This document shows positions 9,514 to 17,931 of a DNA stretch of 31,482 nt, piece after piece. Within the stretch, counting starts at the first letter, position 1. Each line of letters begins with the position of its first letter. The DNA comes from an uncultured Bacilli bacterium. GTDB taxonomy: Bacteria; Bacillota_I; Bacilli_A; RF39; UBA660. Under the pieces are notes generated by a model, which saw nothing but the letters and a program-made list of their open reading frames with translations, did not search any database and was not told the origin of the DNA. Made by a program: the position numbers and the translations under genes. The stretch lies in the NCBI GenBank assembly GCA_934098745.1, contig CAKOPG010000016.1, forward strand, positions 1-31,482. The letters are read 5' to 3'.

Positions 9514-9542
9514 TTTACTTATTTTTAAAATAATGATATAAT
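9514..9542 (+). promoter_or_regulatory. Promoter of the DUF951/AbgT unit
   Basis: TTTACT (9514-9519), 17 nt, then TATAAT (9537-9542) with an extended TGA. The transcript would begin about 15 bp before the ribosome site AAGGAG of the gene at 9566. The rest of 9356-9513 is AT-rich and shows nothing I can name. Confidence 0.6.
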
Positions 9543-9565
9543 TTTAATTAGTAAGGAGATAACTT

Positions 9566-9745
9566 ATGGACTATAAATTAGGTAGTATTGTAATAATGAA
9601 AAAAGAGCATCCCTGTAAGACTAATCGATTTGAGATAGTTAGGGTTGGTGCAGATATAAAGATTAAATGTCTTAATTGTGGAAGAATTGTAATGATGCCA
9701 CGTATGGAATTTAATAAAAAGATTAAAAAGGTGGAGAGTTTATGA
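9566..9745 (+). CDS. DUF951 small zinc-ribbon-like protein (YyzM family)
   Basis: A 59-aa protein matching DUF951, a small family found in Firmicutes. The diagnostic pattern is KKEHPC, then RVGADIKIKCLNCGR, then MMPRMEF. The CxxC in KCLNCGR and the Cys in HPC suggest a metal or nucleic-acid site, but the function is unknown. AAGGAG sits 9 nt before the ATG. Its stop overlaps the ATG of the AbgT-type transporter (ATGA), so the two are coupled. In Bacillus the homologue lies near ychF, and here ychF is the next gene but one. Confidence 0.9.
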   Translation: MDYKLGSIVIMKKEHPCKTNRFEIVRVGADIKIKCLNCGRIVMMPRMEFNKKIKKVESL

Positions 9746-11280
9746 AGAGAAAAGAATTAAAGTTTCATCCAGCGTTACTTCTTTTTATATTAACTATTAT
9801 TATTATGATCGTTAGTAGTGTAGGAAGTATTTTGCATTTGGAGACAACTTATTATAATGTTAATGCAATAACTGGTGAATTAGAAACGCAGGTAGTGACA
9901 ATTAATAATTTATTTAATCGGACAGGACTACAGTATTTAGTTAGTAATATGCTTAGTAATTTTACTAGTTTTGCTCCACTAGGAACACTTATTTTAGGAC
10001 TTATGGGAGTAGGTGTAGCATATAAATCAGGATTTTTGAATTCATTTTTCAAAATGATTACCAAGGATAAACCAAGAAAATTATTTACTTTTTTGGTTGT
10101 ATTACTTGGGGTGGTTTCTTCAATGTTTTATGATGCGGCTTATGTAATATTAATTCCTATAGCAGCTATTTTGTTTATGAATTTAGGACGTCATCCATCA
10201 ATTGGGGTATGTGCGGCTTTTGCAGGTATTTCTTTTGGATATGGAGCTAATATTGTTATTAATGGAGTTGATAATGCTTTAATTACTTATACGCAAAATG
10301 CAACGAAGATACTAGATCAGAATTATCAAGTAAGTTTAAGTGGTAATATTATTTTTATAATTTTTGCAACTCTTCTTATTTCATATTTGGGAATGATTAT
10401 TACGGAGAAGTATGTTGTTCCTAAATTAGGTAAATATGTGCCTGATGAAGATGATATGATTGCTTTAGAACAGGAACCTTCAAAAAAAGAGAAGAAAGGT
10501 GTATTGGTATCTTTACTGTTAACAGCTTGTTTGGCTTTAGTTTTAATTTATTGTATTATACCAGGGTTACCTTTTTCAGGACTTTTCTTAAATTTGAAAG
10601 AGAATAATTATGTAGCACAATTATTTGGGGATGGTTCTTATTTTAAACAAGGTTCAGTTTTAATTTTTGCAGCTTTATTTGGATTTTCAGGACTTATTTA
10701 TGGAATTAGGGTAAAGACCATTAAAAATAATAAAGATATTATGAATTGTATGAGTTATTACTTAAAGGGATTTTCTTCTTTGTTGGTACTTATATTTTTT
10801 GCAGCTCAATTTTGTTTAATTTTTAGAGAGACTAATATTGGAGTATTTATTGTCGTTTCGTTATCAGAATTACTTAATGGTTTACAATTAACAGGAATAG
10901 TTTTGATTATATTTACATTTTTAATAATTGCAGTTTGTACTTTATTTGTTCCGGCTTTAGGAACTAAATGGGCAGTATTGTCTCCCGTAATTGTACCAAT
11001 GTTTATGCAAAGTTCCTTTACTCCAGAATTTGCTCAAGCTGTGTTTAGAGCTGCAGATAGTTCAGTGAAGGGAATAACACCATTATTTACATATTTTGTT
11101 ATTTTAATTGGTTTTTTACAAATATACAATAGTAAGAAAAAAGAAATTGTTACACTTACAGATGCGATGTCTTTAATGTTGCCATATACGTTAGCTTTTT
11201 CTATATTATGGTTATTAATTATACTGGCATTTTATATTGTAGGACTACCTTTAGGATTTAATACTGGGGTTATGTTGTAA
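9742..11280 (+). CDS. AbgT-family transporter
   Basis: A 512-aa integral membrane protein with about a dozen hydrophobic segments. It carries AbgT signatures: SSMFYDAAYVILIPIAA, GRHPSIGVCAAFAGISFG with ANIVINGVDNALI, and a second half repeating the topology with FVPALGTKWAVLSPVIVPMF. AbgT members import p-aminobenzoyl-glutamate or export antifolate sulfonamides; the substrate cannot be told from sequence. The extracellular loop after the first helix (about 33-65) fits the family. It is translationally coupled to DUF951 and ends before a hairpin terminator. Confidence 0.9.
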   Translation: MKRKELKFHPALLLFILTIIIMIVSSVGSILHLETTYYNVNAITGELETQVVTINNLFNRTGLQYLVSNMLSNFTSFAPLGTLILGLMGVGVAYKSGFLNSFFKMITKDKPRKLFTFLVVLLGVVSSMFYDAAYVILIPIAAILFMNLGRHPSIGVCAAFAGISFGYGANIVINGVDNALITYTQNATKILDQNYQVSLSGNIIFIIFATLLISYLGMIITEKYVVPKLGKYVPDEDDMIALEQEPSKKEKKGVLVSLLLTACLALVLIYCIIPGLPFSGLFLNLKENNYVAQLFGDGSYFKQGSVLIFAALFGFSGLIYGIRVKTIKNNKDIMNCMSYYLKGFSSLLVLIFFAAQFCLIFRETNIGVFIVVSLSELLNGLQLTGIVLIIFTFLIIAVCTLFVPALGTKWAVLSPVIVPMFMQSSFTPEFAQAVFRAADSSVKGITPLFTYFVILIGFLQIYNSKKKEIVTLTDAMSLMLPYTLAFSILWLLIILAFYIVGLPLGFNTGVML

Positions 11281-11321
11281 TATTGTTTTTGTATTACCAC
11301 AGTATTTATATTATTAAAATG

Positions 11322-11356
11322 AACGTATGAGTTTAAAAAACTTGTACGTTTCTTTT
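11322..11356 (+). terminator. Intrinsic terminator after the AbgT-family gene
   Basis: AACGTA (11322-11327) pairs with TACGTT (11345-11350), and AGTT/AACT form an inner stem. TTTCTTTT follows. Confidence 0.65.
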
Positions 11357-11375
11357 AATCATTGTGATAATTGGG

Positions 11376-11404
11376 TTGTTAAACATATAAAATGATGTTA
11401 TAAT
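11376..11404 (+). promoter_or_regulatory. Promoter of ychF
   Basis: TTGTTA (11376-11381), 17-nt spacer, TATAAT (11399-11404) with extended TGT. The ATG of ychF is 24 bp beyond the -10. Confidence 0.6.
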
Positions 11405-11428
11405 ATTTTTCTGAGAGAAGTGATATAA

Positions 11429-12529
11429 ATGAGTTTAACTGCTGGTATTGTGGGTCTTCCTAATGTAGGAAAATCTACTTTGTTTAATGCAATTACGAAA
11501 AAGAATATTTTGGCGGCTAATTATCCTTTTGCAACAATTGATCCGAATGTAGGGATAGTTACAGTTCCTGATAAAAGAATTACAGAACTTGAAAGAATTT
11601 ATATTCCAGAAAGAACTATTCCTACAACTTATGAATTTACAGATATCGCTGGATTAGTAAAAGGAGCTTCAAATGGAGAAGGCCTTGGTAATAAATTTTT
11701 ATCACATATTAGAGAAGTTAATGCTGTGGTTGAAGTTGTAAGATGTTTTGATGATAAAAATATTATTCATGTTTCTGGTGATGTAGATCCAATTAGAGAT
11801 ATTGAAATAATTAATGTAGAACTTGTTATGTCGGATTTGGAAATAGTTGAAAATAGAATTAAACGTATTGGTAAGAAAGCAGAAATGACTAAAGATAAAA
11901 AAGAATTACTAGAAATAGAGACTTTAAATAAAATTAAAGATGGTTTAGAAAAGAATATACCTGTTAGAAAGATGGATCTAACTGAAGATGAATTAGAGGT
12001 AATTAAATCATTTAATTTTATTACTTTAAAACCTATTATATATGTTGCAAATGTAAGTGAAGAAGATATATTAAATGGGGGAAATGCCTACTACGAAAAA
12101 GTTTTAGAATATGCTAAAGGTGAGGGCAGTGAAGTAGTATTAATTTGTGCTAAGATAGAAAGTGAATTAGCGGAATTAAATGATGATGACAAAGAAGCTT
12201 TTTTAGCTGATTTAGGAATTAAAGAATCTGGTTTGGATCAACTTATTAAAAAAACATATTCTTTGCTTGGTTTAGCCACTTTCTTTACTGCGGGTAGTGA
12301 TGAGGTTAAGGCTTGGACTTTTAAAAAAGGAATGAAAGCTCCGCAATGTGCAGGAATAATTCATACCGATTTTGAAAGAGGTTTTATCAAGGCTGAAGTA
12401 ATGTCTTACGATGATTTAATTAAATATGGAACAGAAAAAGATGTTAAAGAAAATGGCAAAATGAGACTTGAAGGAAAAGACTATTTAATGCAAGATGGAG
12501 ATATAAGTTATTTTAGATTTAATGTATAA
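11429..12529 (+). CDS. ychF: Redox-regulated ATPase/GTPase YchF (OLA1 family)
   Basis: A 366-aa Obg-related P-loop protein that binds ATP and associates with ribosomes. Motifs: GLPNVGKSTLFNAIT (G1), ANYPFATIDPNVG (G2 region), DIAGLVKGASNGEGLGNKFL (G3), YVANVSEED in the ATP-specifying G4 position, and the C-terminal TGS domain (FTAGSDEVKAWTFKKG, then HTDFERGFIKAEV and QDGDISYFRFNV). The length is standard. The ribosome site is modest (GAGAAGTG). It appears to be a single-gene unit. Confidence 0.97.
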   Translation: MSLTAGIVGLPNVGKSTLFNAITKKNILAANYPFATIDPNVGIVTVPDKRITELERIYIPERTIPTTYEFTDIAGLVKGASNGEGLGNKFLSHIREVNAVVEVVRCFDDKNIIHVSGDVDPIRDIEIINVELVMSDLEIVENRIKRIGKKAEMTKDKKELLEIETLNKIKDGLEKNIPVRKMDLTEDELEVIKSFNFITLKPIIYVANVSEEDILNGGNAYYEKVLEYAKGEGSEVVLICAKIESELAELNDDDKEAFLADLGIKESGLDQLIKKTYSLLGLATFFTAGSDEVKAWTFKKGMKAPQCAGIIHTDFERGFIKAEVMSYDDLIKYGTEKDVKENGKMRLEGKDYLMQDGDISYFRFNV

Positions 12530-12549
12530 TAGAGGAATTATTTAGGATA

Positions 12550-12618
12550 AAGAATATTTTATATATAACTTTTTTAGAAGAAGAGTAGTTATTTATATAA
12601 TTCTTTATAATAATTCTT
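12550..12618 (+). terminator. Possible terminator after ychF
   Basis: A long imperfect A/T stem joins about 12550-12570 with about 12587-12605, and a T-run lies near 12615. The sequence is so AT-rich that chance pairing is likely, hence the low confidence. Confidence 0.35.
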
Positions 12619-12714
12619 TTTTTGTGATAATTAGAGTATATAAAATATAATTTCATTGTGTTTCAGAGATGATTTCATTTAAGAAATATGATTTGTTCCT
12701 TTAAAAAGATAAAT

Positions 12715-12744
12715 TCTACAAAAACTTTCTTTATTTGCTATAAT
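12715..12744 (+). promoter_or_regulatory. Promoter of the pepF unit
   Basis: TCTACA (12715-12720) lies 18 nt before TATAAT (12739-12744), which has an extended TGC. A second TATACT at 12753 could also serve. GGAGGA sits 6-7 nt before the pepF ATG. Confidence 0.45.
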
Positions 12745-12776
12745 ATTTTTGGTATACTTATTATGGAGGAATAAAT

Positions 12777-14558
12777 ATGAATAGAGAGAGTATTGATGTA
12801 AGATATAAGTGGGATCTTGAAAAAATTTATGGTAGTATAGATGACTTTAGAAAAGATATTGATTTTGTTTATCAAAAAATAAATGAATTTGATGGATATG
12901 AAGATGTTAAGTTAAATGCTGATAATTTGTATGAATTGATATCTTTGGTAATGGAAGTTTCTAGAGTTATTGATAAACTTCAAGTATATACGAGTATGTT
13001 AAATGATGAAGATACTTCAATTAATAAAAATAGAGAATTAAAGGAAGAAGTAAATAATTTATATAGTGAATATATTAAAAAAAGTTATTTTGTAACACCA
13101 AATATATTAAAATTAAGTTATAGTGATATTGAAAAATTTATTGTAGAAAATGGCAAATTAGCAGAGTATTTAAGATATTTTTATGAAATGTTTAGGTTTA
13201 AAAAATATACTTTGTCTGATAAAGAAGAAAAGATGTTAGCTAATTTGGCAAAGGTTTTTGGAAATAATTATGAAACTTATGAACTTATGAAAGATTCTGA
13301 TATGGAGTTTCCTTCTTTTTCAGTAGGGGCTGAAGCTTATCCACTTACTAATAGTAAGTATAGTTTATATATAGAAAATAGTGATAGAAATATTAGGAAA
13401 GAGGCGTTTAAAACATTATATAGTACTTATAGACAATTTAAAAATGTTTATGCTAATTTAATAATTTCAAATGTTAAGGAAGATGTTGCTTTAGCTAGAG
13501 TGAGAGGCTATGGTAGTGCTTTGGAGGCTTCTTTATATAAAGATGAGTTAGATACTGGTATATATAGTAATTTGATAGATACGATTAATAATGGAATGCC
13601 TGTTATGCATAGGTATTATGGTTTGAAGAAAAAAGTACTTGGCTTAACTGATTTGCATTTGTATGATGTTTATGCTAATTTGGTGGTAGATGAAAGCTTT
13701 AAATATCCTTTCGACAGTGCTAAAGAAACAGTTGCATCAGCATTAAGTATCTTAGGAGACGAATATATTAATATTTTAAAGAAAGGTATTGAAGACAGAT
13801 GGATAGATGTGTATCCAAATAATGGTAAAAGGACTGGAGGATATTCTTCAGGATGCTATGATACAAATCCATATATATTGTTAAATTATCAAGATAAATA
13901 TGATGATATGTCAACATTAGCTCATGAGTTAGGTCATTCAATGCATAGTTATTTTACGAGAAGCAATAATCCTTATCAGTATGGTAGTTATGCAATATTT
14001 GTAGCTGAAGTAGCTTCAACAGTGAATGAATTACTTTTAGCAAAGTATGTAATTAGTCATAGTAATGATAAAAAAGAAAAAATGTTTATTTTAAATAGAA
14101 TGATGGAATTATTTAGAGCTACAATATTTAGACAAACAATGTTTGCTGAGTTTGAAAAAAATCTATATGATAAAATTGAGAATGATGAACCAGTAACGGC
14201 AGATATTATGTCGAATATGTACTATGAACTTAATAAAAAATATTTTGGCAAGGATGTTTTCATAGATGATGACATAAGATATGAATGGGAAAGAATTCCA
14301 CATTTCTATTATAATTTTTATGTATATAAATATGCGACAGGTTTATCGGCTGCTTGTTATATAGTTACTAATTTATTAGATGGTAAATTAGATAAGAATG
14401 ATTATATTAATTTCTTAAAATGTGGTCGTAGCAAGAGTCCACTTGAATCATTACAAGTTTGTGGAGTCGATTTAACTGATAAGAAGGTAATTGAGAGTGC
14501 TGTTAAAATGTTTGACGATACAATTACAGAGTTTGAGAATTTGTATTTTGAAAAGTAA
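12777..14558 (+). CDS. pepF: Oligoendopeptidase F (M3B metallopeptidase)
   Basis: A 593-aa cytoplasmic zinc peptidase that trims oligopeptides. The HExxH motif HELGH gives zinc ligands His383 and His387 with catalytic Glu384, and the downstream FVAEVASTVNE supplies the third ligand (Glu). GGYSSGCYDTNPYILLNY just before is also typical of PepF. The N-terminal helical half (about 1-190) is the usual M3B lid, and length is normal for the family. There is no signal peptide. The LtaS-like gene starts 15 bp downstream, so the two are likely cotranscribed. Confidence 0.95.
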   Translation: MNRESIDVRYKWDLEKIYGSIDDFRKDIDFVYQKINEFDGYEDVKLNADNLYELISLVMEVSRVIDKLQVYTSMLNDEDTSINKNRELKEEVNNLYSEYIKKSYFVTPNILKLSYSDIEKFIVENGKLAEYLRYFYEMFRFKKYTLSDKEEKMLANLAKVFGNNYETYELMKDSDMEFPSFSVGAEAYPLTNSKYSLYIENSDRNIRKEAFKTLYSTYRQFKNVYANLIISNVKEDVALARVRGYGSALEASLYKDELDTGIYSNLIDTINNGMPVMHRYYGLKKKVLGLTDLHLYDVYANLVVDESFKYPFDSAKETVASALSILGDEYINILKKGIEDRWIDVYPNNGKRTGGYSSGCYDTNPYILLNYQDKYDDMSTLAHELGHSMHSYFTRSNNPYQYGSYAIFVAEVASTVNELLLAKYVISHSNDKKEKMFILNRMMELFRATIFRQTMFAEFEKNLYDKIENDEPVTADIMSNMYYELNKKYFGKDVFIDDDIRYEWERIPHFYYNFYVYKYATGLSAACYIVTNLLDGKLDKNDYINFLKCGRSKSPLESLQVCGVDLTDKKVIESAVKMFDDTITEFENLYFEK

Positions 14559-14572
14559 ATGGATGTGATTTT

Positions 14573-16483
14573 ATGAAGTTTAAGAAGTATTTAGTAATAC
14601 TATTATCATTAATGTACATGGATTTAGTATTTAATCTAAATGCCTATGATAGTTATTTAAAAACTACTATTATTAATATATTTTTGTTTAATATAATAGA
14701 AGCTTTTTTGATATATTTTATTACTAGTTTAGGCAGTAAAAAAGTAAATATGATAATAAGCTATGTTGTATATGGTTTTAAGTGGTTTTGGTATAGTTTG
14801 TATTATGTATTTTATAAAGTTCTTGTAACACCATTTTCTATAGCATTGTTTAGGCAGAGCGATCAGGCTTTAAAATTTGGGAAAAATATTTTGATATCAA
14901 TTTTTCAAAGTGCACCGGTATTAATATTGTTTATTTTGCCTCTTCTTGGTTTAATAATTTTCAAAAAGAGATTTAATTTTGTTAAGTTAAATTTACGCAA
15001 TAGTCTTTTATGTATTGGTTTATTTCTTTTAGCTGTATCAATATATGTTGGTAATATGTTTATTCAGGATAAGGGAGTGGGTTCAACATATAATTTATAT
15101 TTTGAAACTAATAATGTATCTTTGAATATTGAGAGGCTAGGGGTGCCTGCAGCAACTTGTTTGGATGTATATAGATGTATTTTTGGTATAGAGGAAAAAA
15201 TACAAACAGTAGAAGCATTTTATGAAGAAAATAAAGAAGATGAAATGTTTGATTATGATTATAATAATTTAGATTTTAAATTTGATGGTGGCAGTGGAGA
15301 TATTAAGGTTATTAATGATTATTTAAAAACTGAGCCTGGTAGTAAGAAAAATAAGTACACAGGTATGTTTAAAGGTATGAATTTAATTTATATTGTAGCT
15401 GAAAGTTTTAATGAGATTGCGGTATCTTCAGAATTGACACCAACACTTTATAAGCTTGTACATGAAGGATTTGACTTTGAAAATTTTTATACTTCCAATA
15501 ATTTATCAACTATAGGTGGAGAATTTCAAGCTTTGACAGGATTATATGCTGATAATGCAATATTTTCTTCATGGCGTGGCGGAAAAGCTTATTATCCGAA
15601 TGGTGTGGGAACAATTTTTAAAAACTTAGGCTATAATACATATGCATATCATGATAATAGTGCATTTTTCCAAGATAGAAATGTGTATTTAGCTACCCAA
15701 GGATTAGATAATTATAAGGGTTGTTATAATGGGCTAGAGGAACTTATTAACTGTGAACAGTGGCCACAAAGTGATATTGAAATGATGAAGGCAACTATTC
15801 CGGATTATATTAATAGTGATAAACCATTTATGACTTATTATATGACTGTGTCAGGACATTTTTATTATAATTTTAGTGGTAATGCTATAGCTAAAAAGAA
15901 TAAAGACTTAGTAGATAAGTTAGATTATCCTGAGGAAGTTAAAGGATATTTAGCAACGCAAATAGAACTTGACAGAGCATTGGAATATCTAATTAATGAA
16001 CTTAAAAATAATGGGAAGTTAGATGATACGGTTATTGTATTAGTAGCTGATCATTATCCATATAATTTGCCACTTAATTATATAAATATGTTATCTAGTT
16101 ATGAGAGAGATAGTTTAATAGAAACTAATAGTAATAATTTGATTATTTATAATAGTAAAATGAAAAGTGTTAAGGTTTCTAAAGTAGGAATGTCTATTGA
16201 TGTTATTCCTACAGTATATAATTTATTTGGAATAGATTACGATTCAAGAATTATTATGGGGAAAGATATTTTAAGTACTTCTGAAGGAATTGCTATATTT
16301 AAAGATAAATCTTGGGTTACTGGAAAAGGTACATATTATGCATCTAGTGGAAAGTTTGTTGCTAAGACTGATGATATACCTTCGGGGTATGTTGATGATA
16401 TTAATAAAATAGTTAGCAATAGAGTTGCTATTAGTCGTATGATTGTATTAAATGATTACTATAAATATTTGTATAATAAATAG
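14573..16483 (+). CDS. LTA synthase-like membrane sulfatase-fold protein
   Basis: A 636-aa protein with about five N-terminal membrane helices (to about residue 165) and an extracellular sulfatase-fold domain. It resembles lipoteichoic acid synthase and related phosphoglycerol or phosphoethanolamine transferases. The expected metal and nucleophile positions are visible: Glu277 in IVAESFNEI, the nucleophile Thr313 in NNLSTIGGE, and Asp493-His494 in VLVADHYPYNLP. Overall architecture matches LtaS, but substrate specificity cannot be read from sequence, so I give no symbol. It shares a unit with pepF and is followed by a long hairpin ending in a T-run. Confidence 0.88.
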   Translation: MKFKKYLVILLSLMYMDLVFNLNAYDSYLKTTIINIFLFNIIEAFLIYFITSLGSKKVNMIISYVVYGFKWFWYSLYYVFYKVLVTPFSIALFRQSDQALKFGKNILISIFQSAPVLILFILPLLGLIIFKKRFNFVKLNLRNSLLCIGLFLLAVSIYVGNMFIQDKGVGSTYNLYFETNNVSLNIERLGVPAATCLDVYRCIFGIEEKIQTVEAFYEENKEDEMFDYDYNNLDFKFDGGSGDIKVINDYLKTEPGSKKNKYTGMFKGMNLIYIVAESFNEIAVSSELTPTLYKLVHEGFDFENFYTSNNLSTIGGEFQALTGLYADNAIFSSWRGGKAYYPNGVGTIFKNLGYNTYAYHDNSAFFQDRNVYLATQGLDNYKGCYNGLEELINCEQWPQSDIEMMKATIPDYINSDKPFMTYYMTVSGHFYYNFSGNAIAKKNKDLVDKLDYPEEVKGYLATQIELDRALEYLINELKNNGKLDDTVIVLVADHYPYNLPLNYINMLSSYERDSLIETNSNNLIIYNSKMKSVKVSKVGMSIDVIPTVYNLFGIDYDSRIIMGKDILSTSEGIAIFKDKSWVTGKGTYYASSGKFVAKTDDIPSGYVDDINKIVSNRVAISRMIVLNDYYKYLYNK

Positions 16484-16490
16484 AATGTAA

Positions 16491-16576
16491 GAAATTATAC
16501 GGACTTTTTATCAATAATGAGTGAAAAGCAAAATAGTGATAAAGAGTTAAAATACTTGGTATAATTTCTTTTTTTT
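16491..16576 (+). terminator. Large two-tier hairpin and T-run after the LtaS-like gene
   Basis: GAAATTATAC (16491-16500) and GTATAATTTC (16559-16568) are perfect 10-bp inverted copies followed by eight Ts. Nested inside, CTTTTTATCA (16504-16513) pairs with TGATAAAGAG (16537-16546) with one G-U pair. It can act as a terminator, but the 58-nt gap between the outer arms is unusually long, so a structured RNA is possible. Confidence 0.55.
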
Positions 16577-16590
16577 GAGGATTTTTTGCA

Positions 16591-16629
16591 ACAAAAAAAG
16601 TGTATTAACGCTTTTTGGTTATTACACTT
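16591..16629 (-). terminator. Intrinsic terminator of rpmB
   Basis: On the minus strand AAGTGTA (16629-16623) pairs with TACACTT (16604-16598). An inner TAACC/GTTA pairing extends the stem, and it is followed by a run of Ts. It starts 2 bp after the rpmB stop. Confidence 0.75.
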
Positions 16630-16630
16630 G

Positions 16631-16804
16631 TTATTTGCTATTTTTTTTCATGCTTCTTGCTTCTCTGGCACTTGTTTTAATTTTTTTGCCATTAGCAGTT
16701 GTTACAGTTTGTAAATTAACTTTTTGGATTCTTTTAGTTATTTTTAAACAGTTTGGTCTATTGTTAACACTTTTAGCTTTTTTACTTGTTACTTTTGTTG
16801 CCAT
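16631..16804 (-). CDS. rpmB: 50S ribosomal protein bL28
   Basis: A 57-aa basic protein that I read as bL28. The core pattern NNRPNCLKITKRIQKVNLQ, then TTANGKKIKTSAREARSMKK, matches the L28 layout in which a Lys-rich helix is followed by NLQKV, a glycine-containing turn and the SAR/STR motif. The N-terminus is divergent and lacks the CxxC pair of zinc-binding forms. I start at the ATG at 16804 because GAGGAGGG lies 7 nt upstream; the open frame continues 19 residues further without a ribosome site. It is transcribed alone, with its own promoter and terminator. Confidence 0.82.
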   Translation of the reverse strand: MATKVTSKKAKSVNNRPNCLKITKRIQKVNLQTVTTANGKKIKTSAREARSMKKNSK

Positions 16805-16832
16805 GGTATCCCTCCTCAAATTACAGTATATA

Positions 16833-16862
16833 ATTTTACTATAAATTATGCTTGTTGTCAAT
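16833..16862 (-). promoter_or_regulatory. Promoter of rpmB
   Basis: On the minus strand a consensus TTGACA (16862-16857) is followed after 18 nt by TAAAAT (16838-16833). The region from 16863 to 17106 is very AT-rich and shows no gene or clear structure. Confidence 0.55.
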
Positions 16863-17106
16863 TATCTTGGTATTATTTGTAATAAATATATGAATAATTA
16901 ATAAAAATATTAGTAATTAAAAAATAAATAATTAGTGAAAAGGAGTTATTTAGACTTTAATATATTAAATTATTAAAAAACTATGTAATAGTTATATTAA
17001 TAAATAATTGGTGTGTATTAAATTATATATTTTATGTAATATTCTATTAAAATATTTTATTTATGTAATTTAGTTCTATGAAATTCAGTTTAAATTTTTG
17101 AAAATA

Positions 17107-17811
17107 TTATTTAACTATATCTCTTTTGTTTTTAATAAATTCGCGTAAGATTTTGGTAGTAGCTCTTTTTTCTAATCTTGAAACGTAGCTTCTTGATATA
17201 TTTAACTTCTTTGCTATATCTTTTTGAGTTTCTTCATTTTTTCCATTTAAACCATAACGTGCCTCAATAATATCACGTTCTCTTTTAGTTAAAATATTCA
17301 TGTATTTATTAAGTAATTTAATGTTGTCGTTTTTATATATTTCTTCGATAAAGTCTTCATCTTGTGTTTTTAGTATATCTAGAATGGTAATTTTATTACC
17401 TTCTTTGTCATAACTTATTTCTTCATAGAGACTGATATTTTTGCTATTTTTTTTGTCGGCTCTAAAATACATTAAAATTTCATTTTCAGCACATTTTGCA
17501 GCATATGTGGCTAATTTAACTTTTTTATTAGTTGAATACGTATCGATGCCTTTTATTAATCCAACAGTTCCAATGCCTATTAAATCATCTACGTCGTGAC
17601 CAGTAGCTTCAAATTTTTTTACAATGTGGGCTACTAATCGAAGATTGTGTTCAATTAGTTTATTTCGTGCTTCCTTATCTCCTTTTTGAGCTCTTTTGAT
17701 ATATTCTTCTTCGATTTTAGGATCTAGTTGCTCTGGAAAAACATTATTAGAATAAGCTCCAGTAAAAAATAGAAGATTATTTGCTAAATAATTTAAGATA
17801 TTTAATAACAT
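17107..17811 (-). CDS. sigK: Sigma-70 family factor, sporulation SigK type
   Basis: A 234-aa sigma factor. The N-terminus (LLFFTGAYSNNVFPEQL) resembles the cleaved pro-sequence of sigma-K. Region 2 follows with ARNKLIEHNLRLVAHIVKKF, DDLIGIGTVGLIKGIDTY and LATYAAKCAENEILMYFR, and region 4 with KRERDIIEARYGLNG and the helix-turn-helix SRSYVSRLEKRA. This is the SigK/SigE-type layout, without regions 1.1 and 3. In Bacillus SigK directs late mother-cell sporulation genes. The gene is whole, not split by a skin-type element. AAGGAGG lies 6 nt before the ATG. Confidence 0.9.
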   Translation of the reverse strand: MLLNILNYLANNLLFFTGAYSNNVFPEQLDPKIEEEYIKRAQKGDKEARNKLIEHNLRLVAHIVKKFEATGHDVDDLIGIGTVGLIKGIDTYSTNKKVKLATYAAKCAENEILMYFRADKKNSKNISLYEEISYDKEGNKITILDILKTQDEDFIEEIYKNDNIKLLNKYMNILTKRERDIIEARYGLNGKNEETQKDIAKKLNISRSYVSRLEKRATTKILREFIKNKRDIVK

Positions 17812-17876
17812 ATTTCCTCCTTAATAAATTATATATATAATTACTTAAAAAAATAACATTTAATGAAAGTGTAATA

Positions 17877-17905
17877 TTTACAATGAATTAAAAATAATAT
17901 ATAAT
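17877..17905 (+). promoter_or_regulatory. Promoter of trpS-yqeG-yqeH
   Basis: TTTACA (17877-17882), 17-nt spacer and consensus TATAAT (17900-17905), with the trpS ATG 26 bp further on. I see no T-box leader, so Trp-dependent antitermination is not indicated. Confidence 0.65.
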
Positions 17906-17931
17906 TTATTTAATGAAATGAGGGATATCTT

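Noticed and set aside
17812..17931. T-box leader in front of trpS
   Set aside because: The gap is only 120 bp, with no T-box core sequence or antiterminator and terminator pair.
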